Assembly: GCF_001375495.1 (NCBI RefSeq)
Contig: NZ_LN831058.1
Coordinates: 1,198,768-1,262,767 of the forward strand
Origin: Flaviflexus massiliensis
GTDB lineage: Bacteria > Actinomycetota > Actinomycetes > Actinomycetales > Actinomycetaceae
Direction of reading: 5' to 3'
Length of the DNA: 64,000 nucleotides
Shown: positions 1 to 7,993 of the stretch, one piece after another
How the letters are laid out: the number at the start of each line of letters is the position of its first letter
How positions within the stretch are numbered: position 1 is the stretch's first letter
The notes under the pieces: model-generated
The model's input: the letters and a program-made list of their open reading frames with translations, nothing else
What the model was told of the DNA's origin: nothing
Database searches by the model: none
Translations under genes and position numbers: made by a program

Positions 1-621
1 CTGGACTGGCTGGTCCCCGGCATTCGAGCCCGGGGCATGGACGTGATCGTCAAGGTCCTGGGACCCGAGCGTGGCCCCATCCAGCAGGCCCTCGACTTTG
101 GTGCGAATGCGGTTGCTATTCCCCACATCGAGTCAGTCGAGCACGCACGAACGGTTTGTGGTTACGCAAAGTTCCCGCCGCTCGGCGACCGTAGCTTCGC
201 CGGTGGTCGCACCTCGAACTACCGGGGATTCACTGACGAATGGGTGACGGCTCAGGATACCGAAACCAAGTGCTACGCCATGATTGAGGATGCTTCTGCC
301 TTTGAGCAGGTTGACGGAATCCTCGAGCTTGACGTCGTTGACGGAATCTTTGTTGGCCCCTCCGACCTGAGCCTCCGCGTTGATCGCGGCGCCTACAGCG
401 TGACCGAAGCGGATCTCGCAGATATCCGTCATCTCGCACATGCCGCAAAGAAGGCAAACAAGCCTTGGATCTTGCCGGCATGGAGCGAAGCAGAACAGAA
501 ACTCGCCTACGTAGAAGGCGCATCCACCATTGTTCTCGCCATGCAGTACGGCGCGATTCTCAATGGATTTACCCAGACACTGAACAATTTCCACACCATG
601 ACGAAACGGAAGAACTCATGA
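1..621 (+). CDS. HpcH/HpaI family aldolase, 5' end outside window
   Basis: Class II pyruvate-type aldolase of the HpcH/HpaI (2,4-dihydroxyhept-2-ene-1,7-dioate / citrate lyase beta) TIM-barrel family, which cleaves 4-hydroxy-2-oxo acids to pyruvate plus an aldehyde. The frame is open from base 1, so the gene begins upstream; an internal ATG at 37 is not the true start. Family signatures seen: IPHIESVEHAR, the metal-binding Glu in MIEDASAF and the metal-binding Asp in FVGPSDLS. The position matching HpaI Arg70 (VRP), which stabilises the pyruvate enolate, reads V-K-V, so Arg is replaced by Lys (visible residue 18). The stop overlaps the next ATG (ATGA), so it is translationally coupled to the amidase. 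The operon context suggests degradation of an imported organic acid; the substrate is unknown. Confidence 0.85.
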   Translation: MDWLVPGIRARGMDVIVKVLGPERGPIQQALDFGANAVAIPHIESVEHARTVCGYAKFPPLGDRSFAGGRTSNYRGFTDEWVTAQDTETKCYAMIEDASAFEQVDGILELDVVDGIFVGPSDLSLRVDRGAYSVTEADLADIRHLAHAAKKANKPWILPAWSEAEQKLAYVEGASTIVLAMQYGAILNGFTQTLNNFHTMTKRKNS

Positions 622-1418
622 CTTTGAAAGCCGCTGTACTCCAATACAGCCCCTCCGACGATAAGGCCGCGAACCTCGAGCTCATTGAAAAGCTCGTGCG
701 TGAAGCAGCGGGCGATGGCGTTCGACTTGCAGTCCTGCCCGAATACGCAATCTTCACCGTGGCAACCATGGATATGCGATTCGTCGAAAGTGCAGAAACG
801 CTTGATGGTCCCGCGGTCTCGCTTCTGAAGAGCCTGTCCGCTGAACTTGGCATCGCCCTTGTCGCTGGCATTAACGAGGTTGCGAACGAGACCCACGTGT
901 ACAACACCCTCGTCGGAATCGATGAAGGCGAAGTGAAGGCAACCTACCGTAAGGTCCACCTGTACGACGCATTTGGATATAAGGAATCAGACCGCGTGCT
1001 CGCTGCCGATCCCGGTAACGGTGACGTATTCAAGGTCGATGGATTCACGGTTGGAATGCAGACCTGCTACGACCTGCGCTTCCCCGAGACTTCGCGCGCA
1101 CTGATTGATACTGGTGCTGACGTCCTTGCACTGCCCGCCGAATGGGTGCCTGGACCGCTGAAGGAATACCACTGGAATACCCTCATCCGGGCCCGCGCAA
1201 TCGAAAACACGGTCTACGTGCTCGCAGCCGACCAGTGCGCCCCGCACGGTGCAGGTCAGTCTGCGATCCTCGACCCCATGGGTATTGCACTCGCCCAGGT
1301 TGGTGAGATCCAGGGAATCGGTTCTGCCACGCTCACACAGGAGCGCCTCGCAGCGGTTCGGAAGACCAACCCCGCTCTCAGCCTGCGCCGTTACAAAGTT
1401 GAGGTCGTTGATGGCTAG
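618..1418 (+). CDS. Carbon-nitrogen hydrolase (nitrilase superfamily amidase)
   Basis: 266-residue cytosolic amidase of the nitrilase superfamily, Nit/omega-amidase-like branch. The Glu-Lys-Cys triad is complete: Glu42 (LPEYA), Lys112 (YRKVHLYDAF) and Cys150 (MQTCYDLRFPE). These enzymes hydrolyse small amides to an acid and ammonia; the substrate cannot be told from sequence. The ATG at 618 lies inside the aldolase stop (ATGA), and an upstream in-frame start at 465 lies inside the aldolase gene and is rejected. Its 3' end overlaps the TRAP binding-protein start by 8 nt. It sits between an aldolase and a transporter, so a plausible role is deamidating an imported keto-acid amide before aldol cleavage; that is inference. 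Confidence 0.88.
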   Translation: MTLKAAVLQYSPSDDKAANLELIEKLVREAAGDGVRLAVLPEYAIFTVATMDMRFVESAETLDGPAVSLLKSLSAELGIALVAGINEVANETHVYNTLVGIDEGEVKATYRKVHLYDAFGYKESDRVLAADPGNGDVFKVDGFTVGMQTCYDLRFPETSRALIDTGADVLALPAEWVPGPLKEYHWNTLIRARAIENTVYVLAADQCAPHGAGQSAILDPMGIALAQVGEIQGIGSATLTQERLAAVRKTNPALSLRRYKVEVVDG

Positions 1419-2487
1419 GCGCAAGGGAATGGCGGCGACGTTGATCGCCGGCCTTGCGCTGGCTACCACCGCCGCCTGCAGCGAATCCGATGCCGAGTAC
1501 GTGCTGCACTACACGACATATTCGAGCTCCTCATCCGACCAGTCACGGTCGGCACAGCGATGGGCTGAAGAGGTTGAGAAGCTGACGGACGGCGAAGTCC
1601 AGGTGGTCTTCCACTATTCGCAAAGCCTTGTTGGTGCTGATGAAACCGTGCAGGCGACTCTTGATGGGCGTGCAGATGTTGCGCAGGTCGGATCGATCTA
1701 TGCGGCATCCGACCTGTCGATGTACACGGTGATCGAGCTGCCGTTCGAAACCCAGAACCCCGAGGCCCATATGAGGACCATTTTTCGCCTGTACGAGGAG
1801 AGCCCCGGCTATCGGGACGACTTCGACAGGCAGGGCGTGCGACTCCTCTTCCCGCTACCTTTGGGAATCATGGCGATGGGCCTCAACGAGCCCGCATATT
1901 CCCCGGATGATCTTTCCGGTCGGTCAATCCGATCGGGCGGTCTCGCTTCCGAAGTGCTGCTCGACTCCGGCGTCAATCCGGTGGCAATGACAGCCACGGA
2001 TATTTACGAATCCATGGAGCGTGGAATTGTTGACGGTTACACGGCACTCGCTCTTGCAAACCTGTCAACCTTTGGCCTGACCAAGGTCAGTCCGTACATC
2101 GTTGATCCGGGGATCGGTGCCTATTCAAGCTCGATCGTTGTTATCAACGAGGAGCTGTATCAGTCCATGCCCAAGGAATACCAGGACGCTATCGACCAGG
2201 CATCTGCCATGGGTATCGACTTTGGTTTGGAAGAAATGGATGTGGCAGCAAAAATTGCTTGCGATGAATTGGATGCAGCCGGTTCAGAGTTCATTTCTTT
2301 CAGCGATGCAGATGTCGAGGCGTGGGCGGAAGAATCCAAGATCGCCGACGAGTGGGTCGCGCGCTACGATGAGCGCGGCTACGACGCGCAATCGGTTCTC
2401 GACGACTACCGCGAAATTCTGGCAGACGAGGAAACAAAGTCTGACTACGACGATCCGCTCGTGGCTTGCATGGGAGGCACACTGTGA
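1411..2487 (+). CDS. dctP: TRAP transporter periplasmic-type substrate-binding lipoprotein (DctP family)
   Basis: 358-residue extracytoplasmic solute receptor of a tripartite ATP-independent (TRAP) transporter. The N-terminus is a lipoprotein signal: basic MARRK, hydrophobic LIAGLALATT, then lipobox TAAC, giving a membrane-anchored receptor as expected in a Gram-positive. DctP-family features follow: SLVGADETVQATLDGRADVAQVGS near the front and ESMERGIVDGYTALALANL in the middle. The start is ATG 1411, which overlaps the amidase stop; ATG 1429 (MAATLIAG), preceded by AAGGGA, is the alternative. Binding proteins of this family take carboxylic acids through a conserved Arg, consistent with an organic-acid substrate. 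It is co-directional with dctQ and dctM. Confidence 0.9.
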   Translation: MARRKGMAATLIAGLALATTAACSESDAEYVLHYTTYSSSSSDQSRSAQRWAEEVEKLTDGEVQVVFHYSQSLVGADETVQATLDGRADVAQVGSIYAASDLSMYTVIELPFETQNPEAHMRTIFRLYEESPGYRDDFDRQGVRLLFPLPLGIMAMGLNEPAYSPDDLSGRSIRSGGLASEVLLDSGVNPVAMTATDIYESMERGIVDGYTALALANLSTFGLTKVSPYIVDPGIGAYSSSIVVINEELYQSMPKEYQDAIDQASAMGIDFGLEEMDVAAKIACDELDAAGSEFISFSDADVEAWAEESKIADEWVARYDERGYDAQSVLDDYREILADEETKSDYDDPLVACMGGTL

Positions 2488-3086
2488 GAACCATTCCTAA
2501 GCCCCTGCAGATCATCTCCCAGGCACTTGTTGTGATCTCGGGAATTTTGCTCCTGTTCCTTATTTTCCTCACCGTTGGTGACGTCCTCGGGCGTACCACT
2601 GCCAACAAGTCCATCGTTGGCGCCGTCGATATTTCCACCCTCGCACTCGTCGCGATTGCATTCCTGGGGCTTGCCGCGGCAGAAATCGATGGTAGGCATG
2701 TCTCGGTTGACCTGGTGGAAATGAACCTGCCAGCAAAACTCCGCATCGCTCTTGCCGCGCTACGGACCGTCCTCCTCGCCCTCCTCGGGCTCGTCCTTAG
2801 CTGGGGACTGTGGGACAGCATGGTTTCCGCTTTCGATCGCATGGAAACGACGAACGGCATTTTGAGGCTTGCGACGTGGCCTGCGAAGGGAGCTCTCGTT
2901 GCATCCTTCGTCCTGTTCTTCATCGTTGCGATCTGGAAATCGATTAATGAGTTCCTGGATATGAGGGACGGTATTGGCCTCGACGGCGACTCAGTCATTG
3001 TTCAGCAGGCCCAGTTTGAAGCCGAAGAGTTCACAGGCACGGTGAACAAGGGCTACACGGCTACGAATGAAAGGGAGGAATCATGA
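2484..3086 (+). CDS. dctQ: TRAP transporter small permease (DctQ family)
   Basis: 200-residue small membrane subunit of the TRAP transporter, with about four hydrophobic segments (around residues 12-35, 47-67, 88-108 and 135-155) as expected for DctQ. Start is GTG 2484, because GGGAGG lies 6-7 nt upstream and the GTG overlaps the dctP stop (GTGA). A TTG at 2466 would add six residues but has no ribosome-binding site. The C-terminus, about 35 residues, is cytoplasmic and acidic. It ends by overlapping dctM (ATGA). Confidence 0.88.
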   Translation: MRTIPKPLQIISQALVVISGILLLFLIFLTVGDVLGRTTANKSIVGAVDISTLALVAIAFLGLAAAEIDGRHVSVDLVEMNLPAKLRIALAALRTVLLALLGLVLSWGLWDSMVSAFDRMETTNGILRLATWPAKGALVASFVLFFIVAIWKSINEFLDMRDGIGLDGDSVIVQQAQFEAEEFTGTVNKGYTATNEREES

Positions 3087-4432
3087 GCGGAGCAGCCGTA
3101 ACGGCACTCATTACCGTCATTGTCACGTTCCTCGTATTGCTCGCGATTCGCTTCCATGTGGGCCTGTCGCTCATGCTTGCCGGAATGGTTGGCGTTGTCA
3201 TGCTTCGTTCCACGAATGCGGCAATCTCAACCGGAGCAAACTCTCCCTTCTCCTCAGCGGCAGACTTCTCTCTTGTCATTATCCCGCTGTTTATCCTCAT
3301 GGGTATCTTCGCGGTGAAATCGGGTCTTGCCCAGGCAGGCTTCGATATCGCCTCCCGGCTTTTGCGGAAGCTTCCGGGTGGTGCTGCTCTCGCATCGCTC
3401 GCAGGCTCTGGCCTGTTTGCGGCAGTGACGGGCTCTTCTGTTGCCACTGTTGCGACCCTTGCTCGCGTATCAACCGATGCGATCGTTAAGGCCGGCCACA
3501 GTGTCAAGCTCGCTGCGGGTGTTGTGAGTGCGGGTGGTACTCTCGGAGTTCTCATCCCACCCTCGATTGTCCTCGTGCTTTACGGGGTTGTGACGGAAGA
3601 GTCGATCGGTCAGCTGCTTCTGGCAGGTATCGGACCCGGGCTTGTTACCATCCTCGCCTATGGCGTGACGATCATTCTTCTTGTTCTGCGTGAGCGGAAG
3701 AAGACCGCGAACACGGATGATCCTCCCATCAAGCGTGAGGAAGCTGCCGCGAAGGAAGCCAGCAAGATCAAGGCTGACTGGATGGGCGGCGCATACCTGG
3801 TCGTAATCTTCGGAGTCTCGATCGGGACGATTTACGCCGGAGTCGCAACACCGACCGAAGCTGCCTCCTTCGGTGCGCTCGCGGCACTGATCATTCTCAT
3901 TCTTCGCACCCGTTTTTCGAAGCTACTCGGTGCACTCAAGGAATCGCTCATCGAATCGATCGGTTTGACGTCCATGACATTCCTGCTGCTGGCAGGCGCG
4001 GGAGTCTTCACTTACTTCCTGGCGCTGTCGGGTGCGTCATCCGCTCTCGTGAATGCAGTTATTTCGGCAGATCTTGGGCCCTACGTTGTGCTCGCGCTCT
4101 GCCTCGCCATCCTCATTCCCATGGGGATGTTCCTGGACGGCATTTCGATGATCCTCATCGCCGCCCCGCTCCTGCACCCCATCCTCACCAGCTATGGATT
4201 CGACGCGATCTGGCTGGGCGTGCTCATCGTCAAGGTGGCGGAAATGGCGCTCATTACACCGCCGGTCGGTATGAATGCCTTCGTCTATTCGGGAACGGTC
4301 AAGGAAGTCGGTCTTGGCACCACCTTCCGCGGCATTGTCCCCTTCATCCTCGCCGACCTCATAGTTGTCGCGATCCTCATCATCTTCCCCGACATCGTCA
4401 CGTTCATCCCGAACCTGTCGGGTGCTAACTAA
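3083..4432 (+). CDS. dctM: TRAP transporter large permease (DctM family)
   Basis: 449-residue, roughly 12-helix ion-coupled permease; it moves the DctP-bound substrate using a sodium or proton gradient. Typical DctM motifs: LFILMGIFAVKSGL near residue 75, GTLGVLIPPSIVLVLYG around residue 150, and GMFLDGISMILIAAPLLHP near the C-terminus. AAAGGGAGG lies 5 nt upstream of the ATG. One cytoplasmic loop (about residues 205-235) is unusually charged (RERKKTANTDD...KREEAAAKEASKIK). It is the fifth gene of the aldolase-amidase-TRAP operon, 8 nt before the RraA-like gene. Confidence 0.92.
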   Translation: MSGAAVTALITVIVTFLVLLAIRFHVGLSLMLAGMVGVVMLRSTNAAISTGANSPFSSAADFSLVIIPLFILMGIFAVKSGLAQAGFDIASRLLRKLPGGAALASLAGSGLFAAVTGSSVATVATLARVSTDAIVKAGHSVKLAAGVVSAGGTLGVLIPPSIVLVLYGVVTEESIGQLLLAGIGPGLVTILAYGVTIILLVLRERKKTANTDDPPIKREEAAAKEASKIKADWMGGAYLVVIFGVSIGTIYAGVATPTEAASFGALAALIILILRTRFSKLLGALKESLIESIGLTSMTFLLLAGAGVFTYFLALSGASSALVNAVISADLGPYVVLALCLAILIPMGMFLDGISMILIAAPLLHPILTSYGFDAIWLGVLIVKVAEMALITPPVGMNAFVYSGTVKEVGLGTTFRGIVPFILADLIVVAILIIFPDIVTFIPNLSGAN

Positions 4433-4440
4433 GGAGAACA

Positions 4441-5103
4441 GTGTTCATTCAAAATCCTATGCCGGAACAGATCGACCCCTCGATTGTTGAGGAACTGTCA
4501 GGTACCTGCGTGTCGACCCTCGGCCACCTGCGTGACGACGGGTTTGCAAAGGGGCTCGTCCCAAACCGGCGCCCGGTTAAGTTCGTTGGTACAGCCGTCA
4601 CGGTTCGTATCCCTCACATGGACTCGACAGCGGTACACGTTGCTGCCGACCTGATCCGCCCCGGTGACGTCCTCGTCCTCGACCAGAGTGGTGACACGGA
4701 GCGTTCCGCCTTCGGCGGACTCGTCTCCTACACCGCGAAGGCCAGGGGAGCGGTCGGTGCCGTCATCGATGGTGCAATCAACGACTACGATGAGACACTC
4801 GCGTACGATTTCCCGATCTTCTCACGCGGCTTTAGCCCCATCACCACCCGTATCCTCGGAATCGAAGGAGCGATCAACGTTCCGGTTTCTGTGTGCGGTG
4901 TTGTCGTTCGCCCTGGTGACGTGGTGTTTGCAGACTCCGACGGCGTTGCATTCCTGCAGCCCCACGAGGCGGTTGGTCTCGGTGCAATTCTTGCAGGCAA
5001 GGAAGCTGCAGAGATTCCGGCACAGAAGGATATCTCAGCCGGCGGCTCCATCGCGGAATTCTCGGGTGCAAAAGCACTGTTTGACGCAAAACTCCAGAAG
5101 TAA
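4441..5103 (+). CDS. RraA-like / HMG-CHA aldolase-fold protein with altered active site
   Basis: 220-residue protein of the RraA / 4-hydroxy-4-methyl-2-oxoglutarate aldolase family. GTG start with GGAGAACA just upstream. The fold signatures are clear (GRASF-like KFVGTAVTVR, LIRPGDVLVLD, VGAVIDGAIND, VRPGDVVFADSDGV). Two catalytic regions deviate from the aldolase consensus: the usual DGGGD-R-R reads DQSGDTER, and the usual DGxxRD reads DGAIND, so the substrate-binding Arg is Asn114. The neighbouring Asp115 is kept. It could be an aldolase or decarboxylase with a different substrate, or a non-catalytic member. Last gene of the TRAP operon; a strong hairpin follows at 5187-5223. Confidence 0.8.
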   Translation: MFIQNPMPEQIDPSIVEELSGTCVSTLGHLRDDGFAKGLVPNRRPVKFVGTAVTVRIPHMDSTAVHVAADLIRPGDVLVLDQSGDTERSAFGGLVSYTAKARGAVGAVIDGAINDYDETLAYDFPIFSRGFSPITTRILGIEGAINVPVSVCGVVVRPGDVVFADSDGVAFLQPHEAVGLGAILAGKEAAEIPAQKDISAGGSIAEFSGAKALFDAKLQK

Positions 5104-5186
5104 AACTCAGGTAACCAGACCTTTTGATCAAGAGATTTCCGTATTGGGTATAGATTTCTGATCTCGTGGTTATTGGGAACGGCGAG

Positions 5187-5223
5187 GGGGTGTGAGACAA
5201 GCTCAGGCTTGTTTCACACTCCC
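5187..5223. terminator. Hairpin terminator between convergent rraA-like and nucleoside hydrolase genes
   Basis: A stem of about 16 bp (GGGTGTGAGACAAGC pairing with GCTTGTTTCACACTCC, with two G-T pairs) and a TCAG loop, sited between two convergent genes. No long T run follows on either side, so activity is inferred. Confidence 0.6.
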
Positions 5224-5317
5224 ATTGCTATGTCGAAACGACGAAGAATGCGAGTAACGGTTATTCACACGCTCACCGCTGCCGAACCTTCTCAGCCCTG
5301 ACCAGTTTCAACCAGTA

Positions 5318-6247
5318 TCACAGGTTCCCGATCGCGTTGATGACGTGATCCCAGAACCTGTCCACATCAATTCCCGTGGCAACGTGGGTGTTCTTGTCGG
5401 GGTTGATCCAGGGCCTGCGGTCTACGAGGGTCATGCCAGTCGTATACTTACCTGCCGTTTCAACGAAGATGGGCCGGTGTTCCGTGGCGAGAATACCCGG
5501 GTCGATAACGTGGGCGACTGCCACGGGATCGTGAACCGGGGGAGCGGCGAACTGTTGCTCACGTTGGTTTGACCTAATAAAGAAAGCCATCAGATCATCA
5601 ACAAAGGAACTGATCGGCGTGTTGAGTGCCCGGATTTGGTCCAGTACGTCGGGTGTTGCCTGGGCTTCATGGGTGACATCCAAGCCCACCATGGTGACCT
5701 TCCACGGCGCTGAAAAGACAATGTCCGCAGCCTCGGGATCGACAAGAATGTTGAATTCGGCAGCGGCCGTGGCGTTACCAACGCTGGCGCCCCCACCCAT
5801 AAGACTCACCTCGGCAACCCGGGAGGCGATCTCGGGCTGTTTCTGCAGTGCGGATGCAATGTTTGTTAGTGGCCCGGTTGGTACCAGGGTGATGGTTCCC
5901 GGATCTGATTCCATGATGGCGTCGATGATGAGGTCAACTCCGTGACGCGGATCGAGATCCATTGCTGGATCTGGCAGTGTCACACCGTCGAGCCCCGATT
6001 CGCCGTGAATCTCGGGAGAGGTGACGAGGTTACGGTTGAGCGGCCCATCGTGTCCCGCAGAGATTGGGGCAGTGATTCCAGCGAGCGTTGCCAGGCCGAG
6101 TGCGTTCCGGGTGACCTTCTCCAGGGTTTGATTGCCGCCCACGGTTGTGATTGCACGCAAATTGATGTCGTGGTGACCTGCTGCCAGCAGGATTGCAATC
6201 GCATCATCATGCCCTGGATCGCAGTCCAGGATTATGTCTTTTACCAT
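5318..6247 (-). CDS. Inosine-uridine preferring nucleoside hydrolase
   Basis: 309-residue nucleoside N-ribohydrolase, splitting ribonucleosides into base and ribose for salvage. The calcium-binding N-terminal motif DCDPGHDDAIAI is intact, AEFNILVDPEAADIV supplies the ribose-binding Asn/Glu, and PPVHDPVAVAHVI carries the active-site His. Length is normal for IunH/RihA-C. ATG 6247 has an AAGTAGG-like site 5 nt upstream. Base specificity cannot be assigned, so no rih symbol is given. It stands alone, convergent with the TRAP operon. Confidence 0.93.
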   Translation of the reverse strand: MVKDIILDCDPGHDDAIAILLAAGHHDINLRAITTVGGNQTLEKVTRNALGLATLAGITAPISAGHDGPLNRNLVTSPEIHGESGLDGVTLPDPAMDLDPRHGVDLIIDAIMESDPGTITLVPTGPLTNIASALQKQPEIASRVAEVSLMGGGASVGNATAAAEFNILVDPEAADIVFSAPWKVTMVGLDVTHEAQATPDVLDQIRALNTPISSFVDDLMAFFIRSNQREQQFAAPPVHDPVAVAHVIDPGILATEHRPIFVETAGKYTTGMTLVDRRPWINPDKNTHVATGIDVDRFWDHVINAIGNL

Positions 6248-6415
6248 TTGCGCCTACTTTCTGTCTGGCAAGCACCATGTCCACCGGTGTACATCGCCTT
6301 GTGTTTACTTCTTCATGACCAACCCAGCCTAGCCGTGGGGGAACTGATGCTCGGATGTGCTGTGATGGGTGATGTTGTTGTGCAGGCGGGTAGTGGCGTT
6401 ATTGTCCTGCGATGA

Positions 6416-7441
6416 TTATTCCGTGACCGTGAGGAATGGGAATGATTCGATCTCGGCTCGCTGATCCACGGTCATGAACTCGAAGATCGTCGCAACAATT
6501 TGGGAGTTCTGATCCATAGTGGAGGCGGGGATGTAGGAGAACAGTTCGTGCATGACCAGGTCGTAGGCTTCCTCTTCTAGGCGCAGAGCAGTCTCGGATC
6601 CCGGGTCTGCCAAGAACCAGTCGGGGAGTGTAGCGAATGCTTCCCTGTTATCGACTGTGCCGGAGTCAAGGATCTGGCTGGTGTAGGCGTTGAGGAGCGC
6701 AATGCGGTTGGTGATCCGCTCGGGCGAATCCAGATGAGGAGCAGCGGTCTCCAGCCACTGGCGGGCTCGATCAAATTCGATTAGTGACGACTCCGATGAC
6801 AGCTCGGCGATTTCTGCTGGGGTGAGGGGAGTGGCTGAAAGCCCGCTCCCTGACTCTGCCTCGTCACCGGCACCACTTGCAGTCTCGTCCGTTGATTCAC
6901 CTTCGTCCCCGGGTGCGTCACTGCTGTCGTCACCGCTGTCGTTACCGCCCTCACTTTCCACCGCGGTTGTATCGGCGGGGAGGGAGTCGTAGGCGACCTG
7001 TTGGCGAATGAGGATGGAGGCGTAGAGGGGAGCGTCCGCAGGGTCTCCCTCTTCGAGTGCCAGCTGGGTGTGGGAGATGGAGGTGGCGAGGAGCTCGCGA
7101 ACATCGGATGAAGCCGGTTCGGGTGCGGGCGGGTTTGTGGCGCCCTCGGGTACCTCGTCCGGCCAGGGAACCCAGACATCACCGATCGTATCCAGGTGAT
7201 CGGAGGCCATCGTTGCAACCGTGGAGTAATTCTCTCCACCCGCTGTGGCTGCTTCGTAAAGGTCACGGTAGGCGTATGCCGCGTCTTGGCGAGCAACCTC
7301 GTCGGCGCTCGCGGGTGGCGGATCGTTCGGTCCTGTATCGAGCCGGGTGCCGAAGATGACCATGGCGAGAATGAAGATGGCGATACCAATGGCAACCGAT
7401 AGCGCGAATGCTGGTGTGCTGAGCCCCTTGCGATTGGTCAT
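6416..7441 (-). CDS. Membrane-anchored protein of unknown function next to rimP
   Basis: 341 residues. One N-terminal transmembrane segment (about residues 13-31, ALSVAIGIAIFILAMVIFG) is followed by an extracytoplasmic domain, mostly helical and acidic. A low-complexity Ser/Gly/Asp/Glu insert lies around residues 165-205. Many actinobacteria carry a DUF4439-type ferritin-like protein at this position, divergent from rimP, and the helical segments would fit, but I see no clear metal-binding EXXH pairs and leave it unassigned. The start is the ATG at 7441, next to the basic MTNRKGLS leader. Confidence 0.75.
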   Translation of the reverse strand: MTNRKGLSTPAFALSVAIGIAIFILAMVIFGTRLDTGPNDPPPASADEVARQDAAYAYRDLYEAATAGGENYSTVATMASDHLDTIGDVWVPWPDEVPEGATNPPAPEPASSDVRELLATSISHTQLALEEGDPADAPLYASILIRQQVAYDSLPADTTAVESEGGNDSGDDSSDAPGDEGESTDETASGAGDEAESGSGLSATPLTPAEIAELSSESSLIEFDRARQWLETAAPHLDSPERITNRIALLNAYTSQILDSGTVDNREAFATLPDWFLADPGSETALRLEEEAYDLVMHELFSYIPASTMDQNSQIVATIFEFMTVDQRAEIESFPFLTVTE

Positions 7442-7522
7442 GGCTCAATAGTGCCACAGGCGTACGGATTGGCAGGTGACGAATCTGGGAGTGCCAGGGT
7501 GTGCTCGCGGTGGCGTGCCAGG

Positions 7523-7528
7523 TAACCT
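7523..7528 (+). promoter_or_regulatory. Candidate -10 (TAACCT) for leaderless rimP
   Basis: TAACCT ends 7 nt before the rimP ATG at 7536, the TANNNT spacing typical of leaderless actinobacterial transcripts. There is no clear ribosome-binding site in this gap. Confidence 0.4.
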
Positions 7529-7535
7529 AGACATC

Positions 7536-7985
7536 ATGAATGACGTCAAGAACCTCCACGAGATCCTCGCTCCCGTCGTGGAGCAAACTGGTCTGTACCT
7601 GGAAGAAGTTGAGCTGAAGCCCGCGGGCAAGCGCACTCTCATGCGCGTCACCGTGGACCTTGGTGATGGCCCGGGGGGAGTGGATTCCGATCTGCTCGGT
7701 GATGTCACCCGAGCTGTCTCTGCGGCGCTCGACAAGTCGCCGGCCGCCCCGAAGGGACAGTACGTTCTTGAAGTCACCACCCCGGGAGCAACCAGGAAGC
7801 TGACAACACCTCGCCACTACCGTCGTGCGGAGGGCAGAATCGTTATTGTTACCACGGACTCGGGCCAGCTTCGGGGACGCGTTGAATCAGTCGGAGACGA
7901 TACACTGACCATCAGCACAGACGGGCAGTCGGAGGAAATCGCTTTCTCCGATATTGTTAGTGCCCGCATGGACGTCGAACTCTAG
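7536..7985 (+). CDS. rimP: Ribosome maturation factor RimP
   Basis: 149-residue 30S assembly factor needed for late 16S rRNA/S-protein maturation. Two-domain RimP pattern: an N-terminal alpha/beta domain with VTVDLGDGPGGVDSDLLGDVTRAVS and YVLEVTTPGATRKL, then a C-terminal SH3-like barrel. ATG 7536 is chosen because it begins at the conserved N-terminus and follows a TAACCT -10-like element; a GTG at 7476 would add 20 unrelated residues. First gene of the rimP-nusA-ylxR-infB-rbfA-truB operon; nusA begins 8 nt downstream. Confidence 0.93.
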   Translation: MNDVKNLHEILAPVVEQTGLYLEEVELKPAGKRTLMRVTVDLGDGPGGVDSDLLGDVTRAVSAALDKSPAAPKGQYVLEVTTPGATRKLTTPRHYRRAEGRIVIVTTDSGQLRGRVESVGDDTLTISTDGQSEEIAFSDIVSARMDVEL

Positions 7986-7993
7986 GAGTACCC

